Shown here piece by piece: positions 17,424-26,035 of a stretch of 64,000 bases of DNA. Numbering within the stretch: the first letter of the stretch is position 1; each line of letters starts with the position of its first letter. Origin of the DNA: JBBPZK01 sp965219175 (GTDB lineage Bacteria > Actinomycetota > Rubrobacteria > Rubrobacterales > Rubrobacteraceae); assembly GCA_965219175.1 (NCBI GenBank), contig CBDCNI010000001.1, positions 2,604,001 through 2,668,000 of the forward strand, read 5' to 3'. Made by a program: the position numbers and the translations under genes. Under the pieces are notes generated by a model. The model saw only the letters and a program-made list of their open reading frames with translations, ran no database searches and was not told the DNA's origin.

Positions 17424-17942
17424 TCAGCCTTCGTCTCCGAGGGAAGCGTTCATCCAGCGTGGAAAGCGGGACCAGAATATCCGTTGCGAGAGGTCCCAGA
17501 CCCGGACGAAAGGCCGCAGCACGAGGCTGTCTAACTGCACCGTTACGAGCGTGCCGCCTTCCGATTCCTCGGCCCAGAATTGGAGCCGGGTCGGGCGGGC
17601 GAGGCGAGGGCTGATCGCATAAGAGCCGTAGAAGTACTTGAGGTCCCTGTAAGCAATGATGTCTTCTCCTGGTCCACGCACCTCTCCTATCGCGCCGGCG
17701 AAGTTTATGAGCGGGCCGTGATGGACGTTCAGGACGCCGGGCTCGAAGCCGCCGTCAACGAACTCGACCCGGTACGGCCAGACCTGCCCCTCCGTAAAAG
17801 TAGCCGGGTCGTTCAACCACGCCCAAACCCGTTCTCGCGAATGAGGCGTCGTAAAAGAGCGCCGGTAGACGTGTCCCGCGAACCCCGGCGGCGCGCCGTT
17901 CGGGACCTCTACGTCTCCCGCCTTCTCTTTATTGCGGACCAC
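17424..17942 (-). CDS. SRPBCC-like (START/Bet v1 fold) protein
   Basis: A 172-aa protein with the pattern of the SRPBCC ligand-binding fold: YRRSFTTPHSRERVWAWLNDP at the front, a central beta-sheet (GVLNVHHGPLINF, IIAYRDLKYFYGSYAI) and a long amphipathic C-terminal helix (RVWDLSQRIFWSRFPRWMNASL). No catalytic residues can be named. The GTG start follows GGAGGTGGG. It is convergent with egtD and divergent from the OsmC gene. Function unknown; it may bind a hydrophobic ligand. Confidence 0.6.
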   Translation of the reverse strand: MVRNKEKAGDVEVPNGAPPGFAGHVYRRSFTTPHSRERVWAWLNDPATFTEGQVWPYRVEFVDGGFEPGVLNVHHGPLINFAGAIGEVRGPGEDIIAYRDLKYFYGSYAISPRLARPTRLQFWAEESEGGTLVTVQLDSLVLRPFVRVWDLSQRIFWSRFPRWMNASLGDEG

Positions 17943-18033
17943 CGCCCACCTCCACCTTCGCGTTTGCCGCCTTCATCGCATGCAGAGTATAGTGTGGCGG
18001 GAAGGGAAAGCTCACGTAAAGAGAGGTACCACC

Positions 18034-18537
18034 GTGGACCTGCGTTCGGTACAGAAGCCATTGAAGAGTAAATACCGTGAGGAGCCGGACTCCTCCAAAA
18101 TAACGCTCCGGGCGACGAGTAGCGAGACGGACACGCCGGTCTCCTGTTCCGTTGACATCGGTCGGGCGGTTTACGCCGCCGAGGCTCATAGCGGAGTCGG
18201 CGGGATGGGGACGGCCGCCTGTTCGGGGGATCTGCTGTTAGGGGCGTTGGCCGCTTGCGCCCAGATCACCTGCCAGATGGTAGCAACCGCCATGGACGTC
18301 CCGACGAACAGCATAGAAGCGACCGCCGAAGGCGACCTGGACCTCGCCGGAACCCTCGGCATTTCAAAAGAAGTCCCGGTCGGCTTCCAAAGCATACGCC
18401 TCACCCTAAAGGTAGACGCCCCCGAAGCCACCCCCGAGCAACTCGACGCCCTGCGCGAAAAGACCGAACAATACTGCGTAGTCGCCCAAACTCTCACCAC
18501 CCCGCCGGAAATCCATACGGAATGGGTCCGCCATTAG
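18034..18537 (+). CDS. OsmC/Ohr-family protein
   Basis: An OsmC-fold protein that would reduce organic or fatty-acid hydroperoxides if both active cysteines are used. Cysteines occur in GTAACSGDLLLGALAACAQIT and near the C-terminus in EQYCVVAQTL, the two usual positions. I start it at GTG 18034 (167 aa), which has a GAGAGG site at 18021-18026, rather than at earlier in-frame codons that would overlap the divergent SRPBCC gene. The next gene overlaps its stop. Its placement after ergothioneine genes fits an oxidative-stress theme, though no shared transcript is evident. Confidence 0.82.
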   Translation: MDLRSVQKPLKSKYREEPDSSKITLRATSSETDTPVSCSVDIGRAVYAAEAHSGVGGMGTAACSGDLLLGALAACAQITCQMVATAMDVPTNSIEATAEGDLDLAGTLGISKEVPVGFQSIRLTLKVDAPEATPEQLDALREKTEQYCVVAQTLTTPPEIHTEWVRH

Positions 18538-19219
18538 GCGAGTCGCTCCGCAACGAATCACGATATCTGCCGCACTCACGCTACTATTTCTCTGCCTGAC
18601 GCTCGCGGCGGTAGCCTGCGGCAACAACTCTCCATCAGCGACGAAGAACGACGGCCGAAAAAGCGCTTCCACCGCGGCGTCGGGCGAGCGTATAAAGGTC
18701 GGCGGGACGGAAGCGCTGGTCTGGGGTAGCGGGAAGCGAGGCGTAATTCTCTCGCACGGCGCGGCTTATGATGCGGCGAGCTGGGCTCCCCAGGCCAGAA
18801 AACTTGCCAAGAGCGGCGACATAGTATTGGCGATCGAGGAAACTTCCCCGGAGAGCATAGAGGCAGCCGCGAAATACCTGCGCAAGGAGCGTGGCGCGGA
18901 GAGCGTGGCCCTCATCGGGGCGAGCGCGGGCGCGGGACCTGTGCTTGAGGCGGCCGGCAAACAGGGAGTCGCCGAGCAGTTGATCCTACTCTCCGGTACT
19001 GGTGACGTCTCGAAACTCGGTAAGCTCCCAAAACTCTTCGTCGCCAGCGAAGGAGAAGGACTCGCTCCGGATGTCCGGCAGATGGCAAAAGAAGCTCCGG
19101 GCAACAAGAACGAAGCCTTGATCCTGCCGGGCGGCGCCCACGCCCAAGCTATCTTCGAGACAGATCAGGGCGGCAAGTTGATGCAACGTATTATGAAAAG
19201 GATACGCAGATACGGTTAG
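18533..19219 (+). CDS. Alpha/beta-hydrolase lipoprotein, possible ATT start
   Basis: The catalytic part (from about residue 60) looks like a dienelactone/serine hydrolase: VILSHGAAYDAASW as oxyanion block, ALIGASAGAGPVLEA as the nucleophile elbow (G-x-S-x-G with Ser) and LPGGAHAQAIF as the His loop. Upstream in the same frame is an unmistakable signal peptide (ITISAALTLLFLCLTLAA) ending in a VAC-GNN lipobox-like cysteine. There is no ATG, GTG or TTG in this frame between the stop at 18479 and TTG 18827, which would delete the signal peptide and half the fold. ATT 18533 overlaps the OsmC stop (ATTAG) and would be coupled to it. Start uncertain. Confidence 0.62.
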   Translation: MRRVAPQRITISAALTLLFLCLTLAAVACGNNSPSATKNDGRKSASTAASGERIKVGGTEALVWGSGKRGVILSHGAAYDAASWAPQARKLAKSGDIVLAIEETSPESIEAAAKYLRKERGAESVALIGASAGAGPVLEAAGKQGVAEQLILLSGTGDVSKLGKLPKLFVASEGEGLAPDVRQMAKEAPGNKNEALILPGGAHAQAIFETDQGGKLMQRIMKRIRRYG

Positions 19220-19405
19220 CCTGGCTCTTTTCGTGTAGAAAATCTCGTCTTCGGGCCGAGAGAGCGGCCTTCGTTTGCGGTAGATCAGGCCCGGTTTTTA
19301 GCAAGGCTTTGGCTACCACATCCCGGTCGAGTCCGGTCGTCTGGTGAAAGAGTAATGTCTGCCACGTTGTTCTATGGCGATGGAGTTATACACTTTGTAT
19401 GCGTG

Positions 19406-19434
19406 TTGACCGTCTCCGGCGGTTATTTTATTTG
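19406..19434 (+). promoter_or_regulatory. Candidate promoter of the ABC exporter operon
   Basis: TTGACC (19406-19411) and TATTTG (19429-19434) are 17 bases apart, giving a start point near 19441 and a leader of about 16 bases carrying GAAGAGG. The remaining bases of this 237-base gap (19220-19405) show no gene. Confidence 0.4.
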
Positions 19435-19456
19435 ATGTAACTTTTGAAGAGGCGGC

Positions 19457-21226
19457 TTGGTTTTGGGAACGTTTTTTAGGCTGATGTCTTTTACTCGTGG
19501 TCGGCGTTGGTTACTGGTTACGGGGCTAGTGTGCGCCGTGGGACTGACGGTCGCGGCCCTGGGCATTCCATGGCTGGTCAAGACGGGCATAGACAAGGCT
19601 TTCCCTTCCGGGGGCGGTGGTCATCCCGAAGTGTTGTGGCCGCTGGCGTGGGGTATTCTCGGGTTCGCGGTGTTGCGGTTCTTGTTCAACGCCGGGCGGC
19701 GTTACTCGACCAACTACCTCGGGCACGTGGTGGAGTACCGGATGCGGCGGGCGCTCTTCGGGCGGATGCTCGGGTTGCCGCACGGTTTCTACGACGGGGC
19801 TTCTACGGGGGAGTTGGTCTCGCGGGCGACCAATGACTTGCGGGTCATACGGTTCTTCGTAGGTTGGGGAATGTTCCAGCTTTTTATCAGCCTCATTACG
19901 CTGGTCATCGTCTCAGGCGCCTTGTTCTACATCGCCCCGACCCTGGCGCTCTTGGTACTTTGCCCGATGCCGCTGCTGGCGTTCGCCGCCTGGCGTTTCG
20001 CGGACAAGGTACATCCCATCTTCCGGTCCGTGCAGGGGCGGCTCGCCGACGTGACGACCACCGTGCAAGAGAACGTCTCAGGCATCCGGGTCGTCAAGAG
20101 CTTCTCCCGCGAGCCTTTCGAGGTTGGCCGATTCGGCGAGAAGGCGGAGGGCGTCCTGACAGAGACGATGGCGGCTCGCGGCCTCCGGGCTTTCTACATT
20201 CCCGGCATGAGCTTCTTGCCGGCGACCTCGATAGCACTCCTGCTCCTCTTCGGGGGACGCGAGTACGTCCTGGGCTCACTTACTCTGGGCGACTTCGTAC
20301 TGTTCCAACTGTTCTTGATGCAGCTCGTGTGGCCGATGCAAGGCTTCGGGCTCGTCGTGGATCAAGGCCAGCGCGCGCTGGCCGCCTCCGAGCGTGTGTT
20401 CGAGATCCTCGACTCCGCCCCCGAGATAGAAAGCCCTCCAAACCCTGTCCTTCTGCCCGAAGCAGGCCGACCCGTCGGGATAGAGTTCCGGGGCGTCTCC
20501 TTCGCGTATGGAAGCGGCGAGCCGGTCCTGAGAGGCGTGAACTTCCGGGTAGAGCCGGGCGAAACGGTGGCGGTGGTTGGGGCTACGGGATCCGGCAAGT
20601 CCACCCTGCTCTCGCTCATCCCCCGCTTCTACGACCCGACGGAAGGGTCGGTGCTGGTGGGAGGCGTGGACGCACGTGAGTTGGACCTCGCGGAACTCCG
20701 GCGGAGCGTCGGGATCGTGCCGCAGGAGACTTTCCTGTTCTCCGAAAAGGTCCGGGACAACATCGCTTTCGGCATCCAGGACGCGACGGAGGAAGAGGTA
20801 GTGCGGGCGTCGAAGATAGCCGGGGTGCACGATCAGATCTCCGCTTTCCCCGAAGGCTACGATACGATGGTCGGCGAGTGGGGCATCACGCTCTCCGGCG
20901 GCCAGAAGCAGCGGGTCGCAATCGCCCGCGCCCTGGTCAAAGACCCGAAAATACTCCTCCTCGACGACGCCACGAGCAGCGTAGACGCCGAGACGGAAAA
21001 GCAGATCCAGGAATCCCTCCAGGAGACGCTCGGCGGGGCAGAAGCCTCCAATAGAACAACCTTTATAGTCGCCCACCGGCTCTCGACCATCTTGCTGGCC
21101 GACCGCATCCTGGTCCTCGACGGTGGACGAGTAGCCGAGTCCGGTACGCACGATGAACTGGTCGCCCGCGGCGGACTCTACGCCGGGATGTACGGTCCTG
21201 GTGAGGAGAGGCTGGCTTCCGCGTGA
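19457..21226 (+). CDS. ABC exporter half-transporter A (degenerate Walker B)
   Basis: A type IV (ABCB-like) half exporter of 589 aa: six transmembrane segments in residues 1-320, then the nucleotide-binding domain with Walker A VGATGSGKST, Q-loop IVPQETFLFS, signature LSGGQKQRVAIARA, and Walker B LLLDDATSSVD. The residue after the Walker B Asp is Asp instead of the catalytic Glu, so this subunit supplies the degenerate ATP site of a heterodimer, as in TM287/288 and BmrCD. Its canonical signature completes the catalytic site of the partner. The stop overlaps the partner's start. Substrate unknown; drugs, lipids or peptides are possible. Confidence 0.9.
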   Translation: MVLGTFFRLMSFTRGRRWLLVTGLVCAVGLTVAALGIPWLVKTGIDKAFPSGGGGHPEVLWPLAWGILGFAVLRFLFNAGRRYSTNYLGHVVEYRMRRALFGRMLGLPHGFYDGASTGELVSRATNDLRVIRFFVGWGMFQLFISLITLVIVSGALFYIAPTLALLVLCPMPLLAFAAWRFADKVHPIFRSVQGRLADVTTTVQENVSGIRVVKSFSREPFEVGRFGEKAEGVLTETMAARGLRAFYIPGMSFLPATSIALLLLFGGREYVLGSLTLGDFVLFQLFLMQLVWPMQGFGLVVDQGQRALAASERVFEILDSAPEIESPPNPVLLPEAGRPVGIEFRGVSFAYGSGEPVLRGVNFRVEPGETVAVVGATGSGKSTLLSLIPRFYDPTEGSVLVGGVDARELDLAELRRSVGIVPQETFLFSEKVRDNIAFGIQDATEEEVVRASKIAGVHDQISAFPEGYDTMVGEWGITLSGGQKQRVAIARALVKDPKILLLDDATSSVDAETEKQIQESLQETLGGAEASNRTTFIVAHRLSTILLADRILVLDGGRVAESGTHDELVARGGLYAGMYGPGEERLASA

Positions 21227-22989
21227 GCAAGAATCGGCTGAAAGATTACCTGCTCGGGTTTCCGTTGCTGCGGCTCTTCGCGTTTGCGGCTCCTTACAAG
21301 GCGCGGCTCGCGGGGCTCGGTTTCATCATTTTCCTCGCGACGGCGGCGGATATCGCCGGACCCCTGATCGTCGGCTACACCATAGACTACGGTCTCGGGC
21401 AAAAGGGCGGAGTAGGCAGCGACCTGCGGGTGGTGTATCTCGCGGTCGGGTTCTACGTGTTCGTGAACGTCGCGGCGTGGGTCTTGGGGTATCTTCAGAC
21501 CTTCGGGATGGGCTGGGTCGGGCAGCACATGATCCTGGACCTCAGGAACACTCTCTTCGGGCACTTGCAGTCGTTGAGCTTGCGCTTCTACTCCGAGCAG
21601 AAGGCCGGTTGGATCATCTCTCGCCTGACAAACGATATAGAGAACTTCACGAACCTCCTCAACGACGGCGTCCAGAACCTGGCGAAAAACGGGCTCACCC
21701 TGATCGGAGTGTTCATCGCCATCTTTATCCTCGACTGGAAACTCGCGCTGGCCGTAACCACCGTGTTCCCGATCATGGTCCTCGGCACCGCCGTCTACCG
21801 GGTCCAGAGTATGAAGGCTTTCCGGCGCGCCCGCGAGGCAATCGCCGAACTCGCCGCCTTCTTGCAGGAGAACGTCTCCGGGATGCGCGTCGTGCAGGCC
21901 TTCACCCGCGAGCAGCAGGCGAGGGACGTTTTCGCCGACCGCAACCACGCCTATCGTCGGGCCAACTCGCGGGCCAGCCTCCTCTCGGCCATCTACTTTC
22001 CGGGGGTCGAATTCCTGAGCGCGGTGGCGCTCGCGATAGTGCTACTCTACGGCGGCTTCCGGGTCGTGGGCGGAGAGATGACGCCGGGGCATCTGGTGGC
22101 GTTTATAGGGCTGCTGAACATGTTCTTCCAGCCCATCCAGCAACTCTCGCAGCTCTACTCCGATCTCCAGAGTACGCTCACCTCGCTTGAGAAAGTCTTC
22201 GCGGTGCTCGACACGGAATCGGACAGGGCGGACCAACCGGGCGCCCGGAGCCTGGACCATATAGAGGGGAAGATCTCCTTCGACAACGTCAGCTTCGCCT
22301 ACGGCGAAGACCCTATCCTCCAGGACGTAAGCTTCGAGATAGAACCCGGTGAAACCCTCGCCATCGTCGGCGAGACGGGCGCCGGAAAGAGCACCATCGT
22401 CAAGCTCCTCTCCCGCCTCTACGACCCAACTGGCGGCAAGGTCCTGGTGGACGATAAAGACCTGCTCGACATCCGGGGTTCGTCCCTGCGGGAAAGGATG
22501 GGCGTGGTCCTGCAAGACACTTTCTTGTTTACCGGCACCGTAGAGGAGAACATCCGCTACGGGAGACCGGACGCGACGCGCGAGGAGATAGTCGCCGCCG
22601 CCGAGGTGGTCGGGGCGGACGAGTTTATCCGAAACTTCCCTGACGGTTACGAAACGCAGGTACGGGAGCGGGGCGGCAGGCTCTCGGTCGGCGAGCGGCA
22701 ACTCATCTCTTTCGCCCGTGCGCTTCTGGCCGAACCACGCATCCTGGTTTTAGACGAGGCGACGAGCAGCGTGGACCTCGCAACAGAGGCCCGCATAGAA
22801 GAGGCGTTACACAAGCTCCTCGACGGACGCACCTCCGTGGTCATAGCCCACCGGCTCTCTACCATCCGGCGGGCGGATCGCATCCTGGTATTGAACAACG
22901 GCCGCATCGTTGAGCAGGGCTCGCACGGAGATTTGATCTCTCGTCCCTCGGCCTACCGCCGCCTCTACGAGTCCCAGTTCGCCGCCTAG
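21223..22989 (+). CDS. ABC exporter half-transporter B (catalytic Walker B)
   Basis: The partner subunit of 588 aa. The NBD has Walker A VGETGAGKST, Q-loop VVLQDTFLFTGTVEENI, signature LSVGERQLISFARA and Walker B ILVLDEATSSVD with the catalytic Glu, then the switch His in VIAHRLSTI. The signature has Glu instead of Gln and Val instead of Ser/Gly, which fits the non-hydrolytic composite site. The asymmetry is complementary to subunit A, so one active and one silent ATP site is expected. The GTG start overlaps the upstream TGA by 4 bases. ENVSGMRVVQAFTRE in the first intracellular loop is common in multidrug and lipid exporters. Confidence 0.9.
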   Translation: MSKNRLKDYLLGFPLLRLFAFAAPYKARLAGLGFIIFLATAADIAGPLIVGYTIDYGLGQKGGVGSDLRVVYLAVGFYVFVNVAAWVLGYLQTFGMGWVGQHMILDLRNTLFGHLQSLSLRFYSEQKAGWIISRLTNDIENFTNLLNDGVQNLAKNGLTLIGVFIAIFILDWKLALAVTTVFPIMVLGTAVYRVQSMKAFRRAREAIAELAAFLQENVSGMRVVQAFTREQQARDVFADRNHAYRRANSRASLLSAIYFPGVEFLSAVALAIVLLYGGFRVVGGEMTPGHLVAFIGLLNMFFQPIQQLSQLYSDLQSTLTSLEKVFAVLDTESDRADQPGARSLDHIEGKISFDNVSFAYGEDPILQDVSFEIEPGETLAIVGETGAGKSTIVKLLSRLYDPTGGKVLVDDKDLLDIRGSSLRERMGVVLQDTFLFTGTVEENIRYGRPDATREEIVAAAEVVGADEFIRNFPDGYETQVRERGGRLSVGERQLISFARALLAEPRILVLDEATSSVDLATEARIEEALHKLLDGRTSVVIAHRLSTIRRADRILVLNNGRIVEQGSHGDLISRPSAYRRLYESQFAA

Positions 22990-23001
22990 AGCCGCTGTTT
23001 T

Positions 23002-23346
23002 CTAATCGTCGTCGCGGCCGTGAACCTCGGCTGGTGGGCTGGTCGCTTCGACGGCGGTGAAGGATTTGAGGATCTTGTACGTGTGGGACGCGCCCTTTGG
23101 GACGAGCCAGGAATCTCCCGGTTCGAGCAACACCATCTGTCCCTCGATGTGCAGCTCCGCACTTCCCTGAACGACGTAACCGACGGTCTCGTAGTCTCTC
23201 TTCTCCTCGGGCTTCGGCTCGCCGGCGTCTTCCCTATCCCACAAGCGCATCGAGACCGACTTGCCGCTCACAAGGTATTTCTGACCCATCTCACCCTTCG
23301 GCGAAGTCTTGGAACTAACTTTCTTTACGCTCTTATCACTAGCCAC
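23002..23346 (-). CDS. Small single-domain cupin
   Basis: A 114-aa cupin. Motif 1 (ETVGYVVQGSAELHIEGQMVLLEPG, about residues 49-73) and motif 2 (DSWLVPKGASHTYKI) form the beta-barrel, but motif 1 has Gly-Tyr in place of the HxH pair and only one His remains in motif 2. It may thus bind metal weakly or serve as a sensing or binding domain. The GTG start has an AAGGAGC site. It is convergent with the ABC exporter genes. Function unknown. Confidence 0.72.
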   Translation of the reverse strand: MASDKSVKKVSSKTSPKGEMGQKYLVSGKSVSMRLWDREDAGEPKPEEKRDYETVGYVVQGSAELHIEGQMVLLEPGDSWLVPKGASHTYKILKSFTAVEATSPPAEVHGRDDD

Positions 23347-23420
23347 GACTTGCTCCTTACTCTTAGTTTCTATCCTCCAAAGAGACTCTTACCCGACTTC
23401 CGGAAAGATTACTCGGCACC

Positions 23421-24017
23421 TCACGATTCCAGCGGCAGGTCGAAGATAGTCTCGACCTTCGTGTAGTTACCGGCTAGGCGTCCGAGCGGCTGGAGTTTTT
23501 CCAGGTCGATCCGACCATTCTGGTAGAGTTCATCACGGACGTGGAAACGGACCATCCTACCGATGATGAGGTGGTCACTGCCGAGAGGCAGCATACGGTC
23601 GAGCGTACACTCCATGCTCACCCCGGCTTCTTTCACGCGCGGCGCTCTTACAACCTCGCAGGGCACGGGCGTCAGGCCGGCCGCCTCGAACTCGTCCACC
23701 TTCGGAGGATGTGTTTTGGACGACTCGTGCATATTATCGGCGAGCGGCATCGAGACGATGTTTATAACGAACTCGCCCGTCTGCTCGACGTTGTCAAGCG
23801 TATCTTTGGTCGGCTGGTCGTCGGAGGTGCGCGGCCCGACGCTGATGCAGAGCATGGGCGGGTTGCGAGAGGCGACGGTGAAGAAACTGAAAGGCGCCAG
23901 GTTCCGGACGCCTTCGCCGCTCACCGTCGAGGTCCACGCTATCGGTCGGGGGACGACGGAGCCTATCAACAGTTTGTAGCAACTCTGCGGGTCGAGCGCA
24001 TCCGGGTCTATTATCAC
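23421..24017 (-). CDS. Flavin reductase-like FMN-binding split-barrel protein
   Basis: A 198-aa flavoprotein of the flavin reductase-like family. VPRPIAWTSTVSGEGVRNLAPFSFF (about residues 17-41) is the FMN phosphate-binding region, followed by NPPMLCISVGPR and DTLDNVEQTGEFVINIV, all typical. Such proteins reduce FMN/FAD with NAD(P)H, or simply hold FMN, for oxygenases. The GTG start at 24017 has no clear ribosome site, so the start is less sure. Neighbours give no hint of the partner oxygenase. Confidence 0.83.
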   Translation of the reverse strand: MIIDPDALDPQSCYKLLIGSVVPRPIAWTSTVSGEGVRNLAPFSFFTVASRNPPMLCISVGPRTSDDQPTKDTLDNVEQTGEFVINIVSMPLADNMHESSKTHPPKVDEFEAAGLTPVPCEVVRAPRVKEAGVSMECTLDRMLPLGSDHLIIGRMVRFHVRDELYQNGRIDLEKLQPLGRLAGNYTKVETIFDLPLES

Positions 24018-24081
24018 CGGGGCCGACTACCAGTCATCCGGGCTCTCTTCTTTGAGCAACACAACCTTACGTTTACTCATC

Positions 24082-25680
24082 CTACGAATGAGGCCCGGCT
24101 ACTCTAACCTCTTCGGAGACTTCGTCCTCGAACTTCCGGAAGTTGTCCTCGAAGAGTCCCGTGAGCTTCCTCGCCTGCTCATCGTAAGCTTCTTTGTCGA
24201 CCCAGGTCTCTTTGGGGTTGAGTATCTCCGTCGGGACGCCGGGGATTTCTTTGGGTACGTTCAGGCCGAAGAAGGGGTCTTTGTAGGTCTCGGCGTCGTC
24301 CAGTTTGCCGGAGATCACAGCCCGGACCATCTCGCGGGTTGCGGCGATGTCCACCCGCTCCCCGACTCCATATGGACCGCCGCTCCAGCCGGTGTTTATT
24401 AGGTAACAGCGGGTGCCATGCTCCAGAAGCCTCCCGGATAGCATCCGCGAGTAGGTCGTGGCCGGTAGCGGCAGGAAGGGAGAACCGAAACAGGTAGAGA
24501 ACGTAGCCTCTACCTCGGACTCCATCTCCGCCTCGGTGCCGGCGAGCTTGGCGGTGTAGCCGGAGAGGAAGTAGTAGGCGGCCTGCTCCGGGGTGAGGGC
24601 GCTTATGGGCGGCAGCACGCCGAAAGCGTCGGCGGTCAGGAAGAGGACGGCCGAAGGGTGACCTCCGAGACCGCTCGGAACGGCTCCTTCTATGTGCTCC
24701 ATGGGGTAGGCGGCGCGGGTGTTCTCCGTGAGGGAGGCGTCGGAGTAGTCAGCCTCGCGCGTCCTGCGGTCTACGGCGACATTTTCGAGGACGGTCCCGA
24801 AGCGGATGGCGTTGTAGATCTGGGGCTCTTTCTCGGGGCTCAGGTCTATGGTCTTCGCGTAGCAACCGCCTTCGAAATTAAAAACGCCTTCATCGGACCA
24901 GCCGTGCTCGTCGTCCCCGATCAGGAACCGCCCAGGGTCCGCGCTCAACGTCGTCTTGCCTGTTCCCGAGAGGCCGAAGAAGAGCGCAACGTCGTCATCT
25001 TCCCCGACGTTGGCCGAGCAGTGCATCGGGAATACGTCGTGCTCTGTGGGTAGGACGAAGTTCAGGACGGTGAAGATGCTTTTCTTGATCTCCCCGGCGT
25101 AGGCCGTGCCGCACACCAGGACGACCTTGCGCTCGAAGTCCAGCCCGACGAAGGTCTCGGACTCGGTGCCATCCTCTTCAGGATCTGTCAGAAAACCCGG
25201 AACCGAGACGACCGTCCACTCCGGATCGAACTCTTCCAGCTCCTCGCGGACGGGCCGCCGGAAGAGCTGTTGGGCGAAGAGGGCCTGCCAGGCGTACTCG
25301 GCGACGACCTGGACGTTGAGCCGGTAACGCGGGTCCGCCCCGGCGTAGGCGTCAACCGCCCAGAGTTCTTCCAGGTTTTCAAGGTAAGCGCCGGCCTTTT
25401 CGAGGAGCGCCCCGAACGCCTCCGAGGAGAACGGCTTGTTTGTGTTGCCCCAGGCTACCCGGTCTTTCGTGACGGCATTCTCGACTATAAAGCGGTCTTT
25501 AGGGGAGCGGCCGGTGCGTTTACCGGTCCTTGCGACGAGTGCGCCTGAGCCGGAGATCATACCCTCCCGCCGCCTGATGGAAGTCTCCACGAGCCTCGCC
25601 GGAGGCAGGTTTTCATGCACCGTCCCGAGGTCTGACAGACCGAGGCTCTCCAGCACCGTCCTGCGTTCAACCAAGTCCAT
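24082..25680 (-). CDS. pckA: Phosphoenolpyruvate carboxykinase (ATP)
   Basis: Converts oxaloacetate and ATP to PEP, CO2 and ADP, the entry step of gluconeogenesis. The ATP-type marks are the P-loop GLSGTGKTTLSADP, the kinase-2 motif LIGDDEHGW, EHIEGAVPSGLGGHPSAVLFL, and YTAKLAGTE. The length of 532 aa is the ATP-enzyme size; the GTP enzyme of most actinobacteria is near 600 aa and lacks these blocks. It stands alone on the minus strand, with its 5' region facing the divergent DEAD-box helicase. Only a weak GGGACT ribosome site precedes the ATG. Confidence 0.95.
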   Translation of the reverse strand: MDLVERRTVLESLGLSDLGTVHENLPPARLVETSIRRREGMISGSGALVARTGKRTGRSPKDRFIVENAVTKDRVAWGNTNKPFSSEAFGALLEKAGAYLENLEELWAVDAYAGADPRYRLNVQVVAEYAWQALFAQQLFRRPVREELEEFDPEWTVVSVPGFLTDPEEDGTESETFVGLDFERKVVLVCGTAYAGEIKKSIFTVLNFVLPTEHDVFPMHCSANVGEDDDVALFFGLSGTGKTTLSADPGRFLIGDDEHGWSDEGVFNFEGGCYAKTIDLSPEKEPQIYNAIRFGTVLENVAVDRRTREADYSDASLTENTRAAYPMEHIEGAVPSGLGGHPSAVLFLTADAFGVLPPISALTPEQAAYYFLSGYTAKLAGTEAEMESEVEATFSTCFGSPFLPLPATTYSRMLSGRLLEHGTRCYLINTGWSGGPYGVGERVDIAATREMVRAVISGKLDDAETYKDPFFGLNVPKEIPGVPTEILNPKETWVDKEAYDEQARKLTGLFEDNFRKFEDEVSEEVRVAGPHS

Positions 25681-26035
25681 ACTCAGTCCCTTTCACCCGT
25701 TTATTCAAGCTCACCGCTAGTGGGCGGCGCCCCTCTCCCTAAGTCCGGAGTCTAGCAGACGAACGTTACCCGCATCGGCGCGGCTTCGCCGTGAAAGCGT
25801 TCCTCCAAGTTGCTCCGTCTTAGGGTCGCGTTTGATTGTGGGCGCATGTCCTGTATACTCACTAATACTACGTAACAGAGAACATACGTCCACGATCGCC
25901 GGGATGCCGAACTTCTAGAGCGCATCTCTTTTTTTGTGTCTTGTGCCCGTCCTCTCCTTCGAGTGGCCGCCACGACGTAAGCTCCTTATGTGGTGACGGC
26001 AACTACACACAGCAAGAGGAAGGAAACACTACACT
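25681..26035 (+). promoter_or_regulatory. 355-base divergent region with helicase promoter and long leader
   Basis: For the helicase, TTGATT (25832-25837) and TATACT (25854-25859) lie 16 bases apart, a good vegetative promoter. Transcription should start near 25866, leaving a 5' leader of about 170 bases before TTG 26036; an AAGAGGAAGGA ribosome site lies at 26012-26022. A long leader is common for cold-induced RNA helicases but no known cold-shock box was identified. No promoter for pckA could be singled out. Confidence 0.5.
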
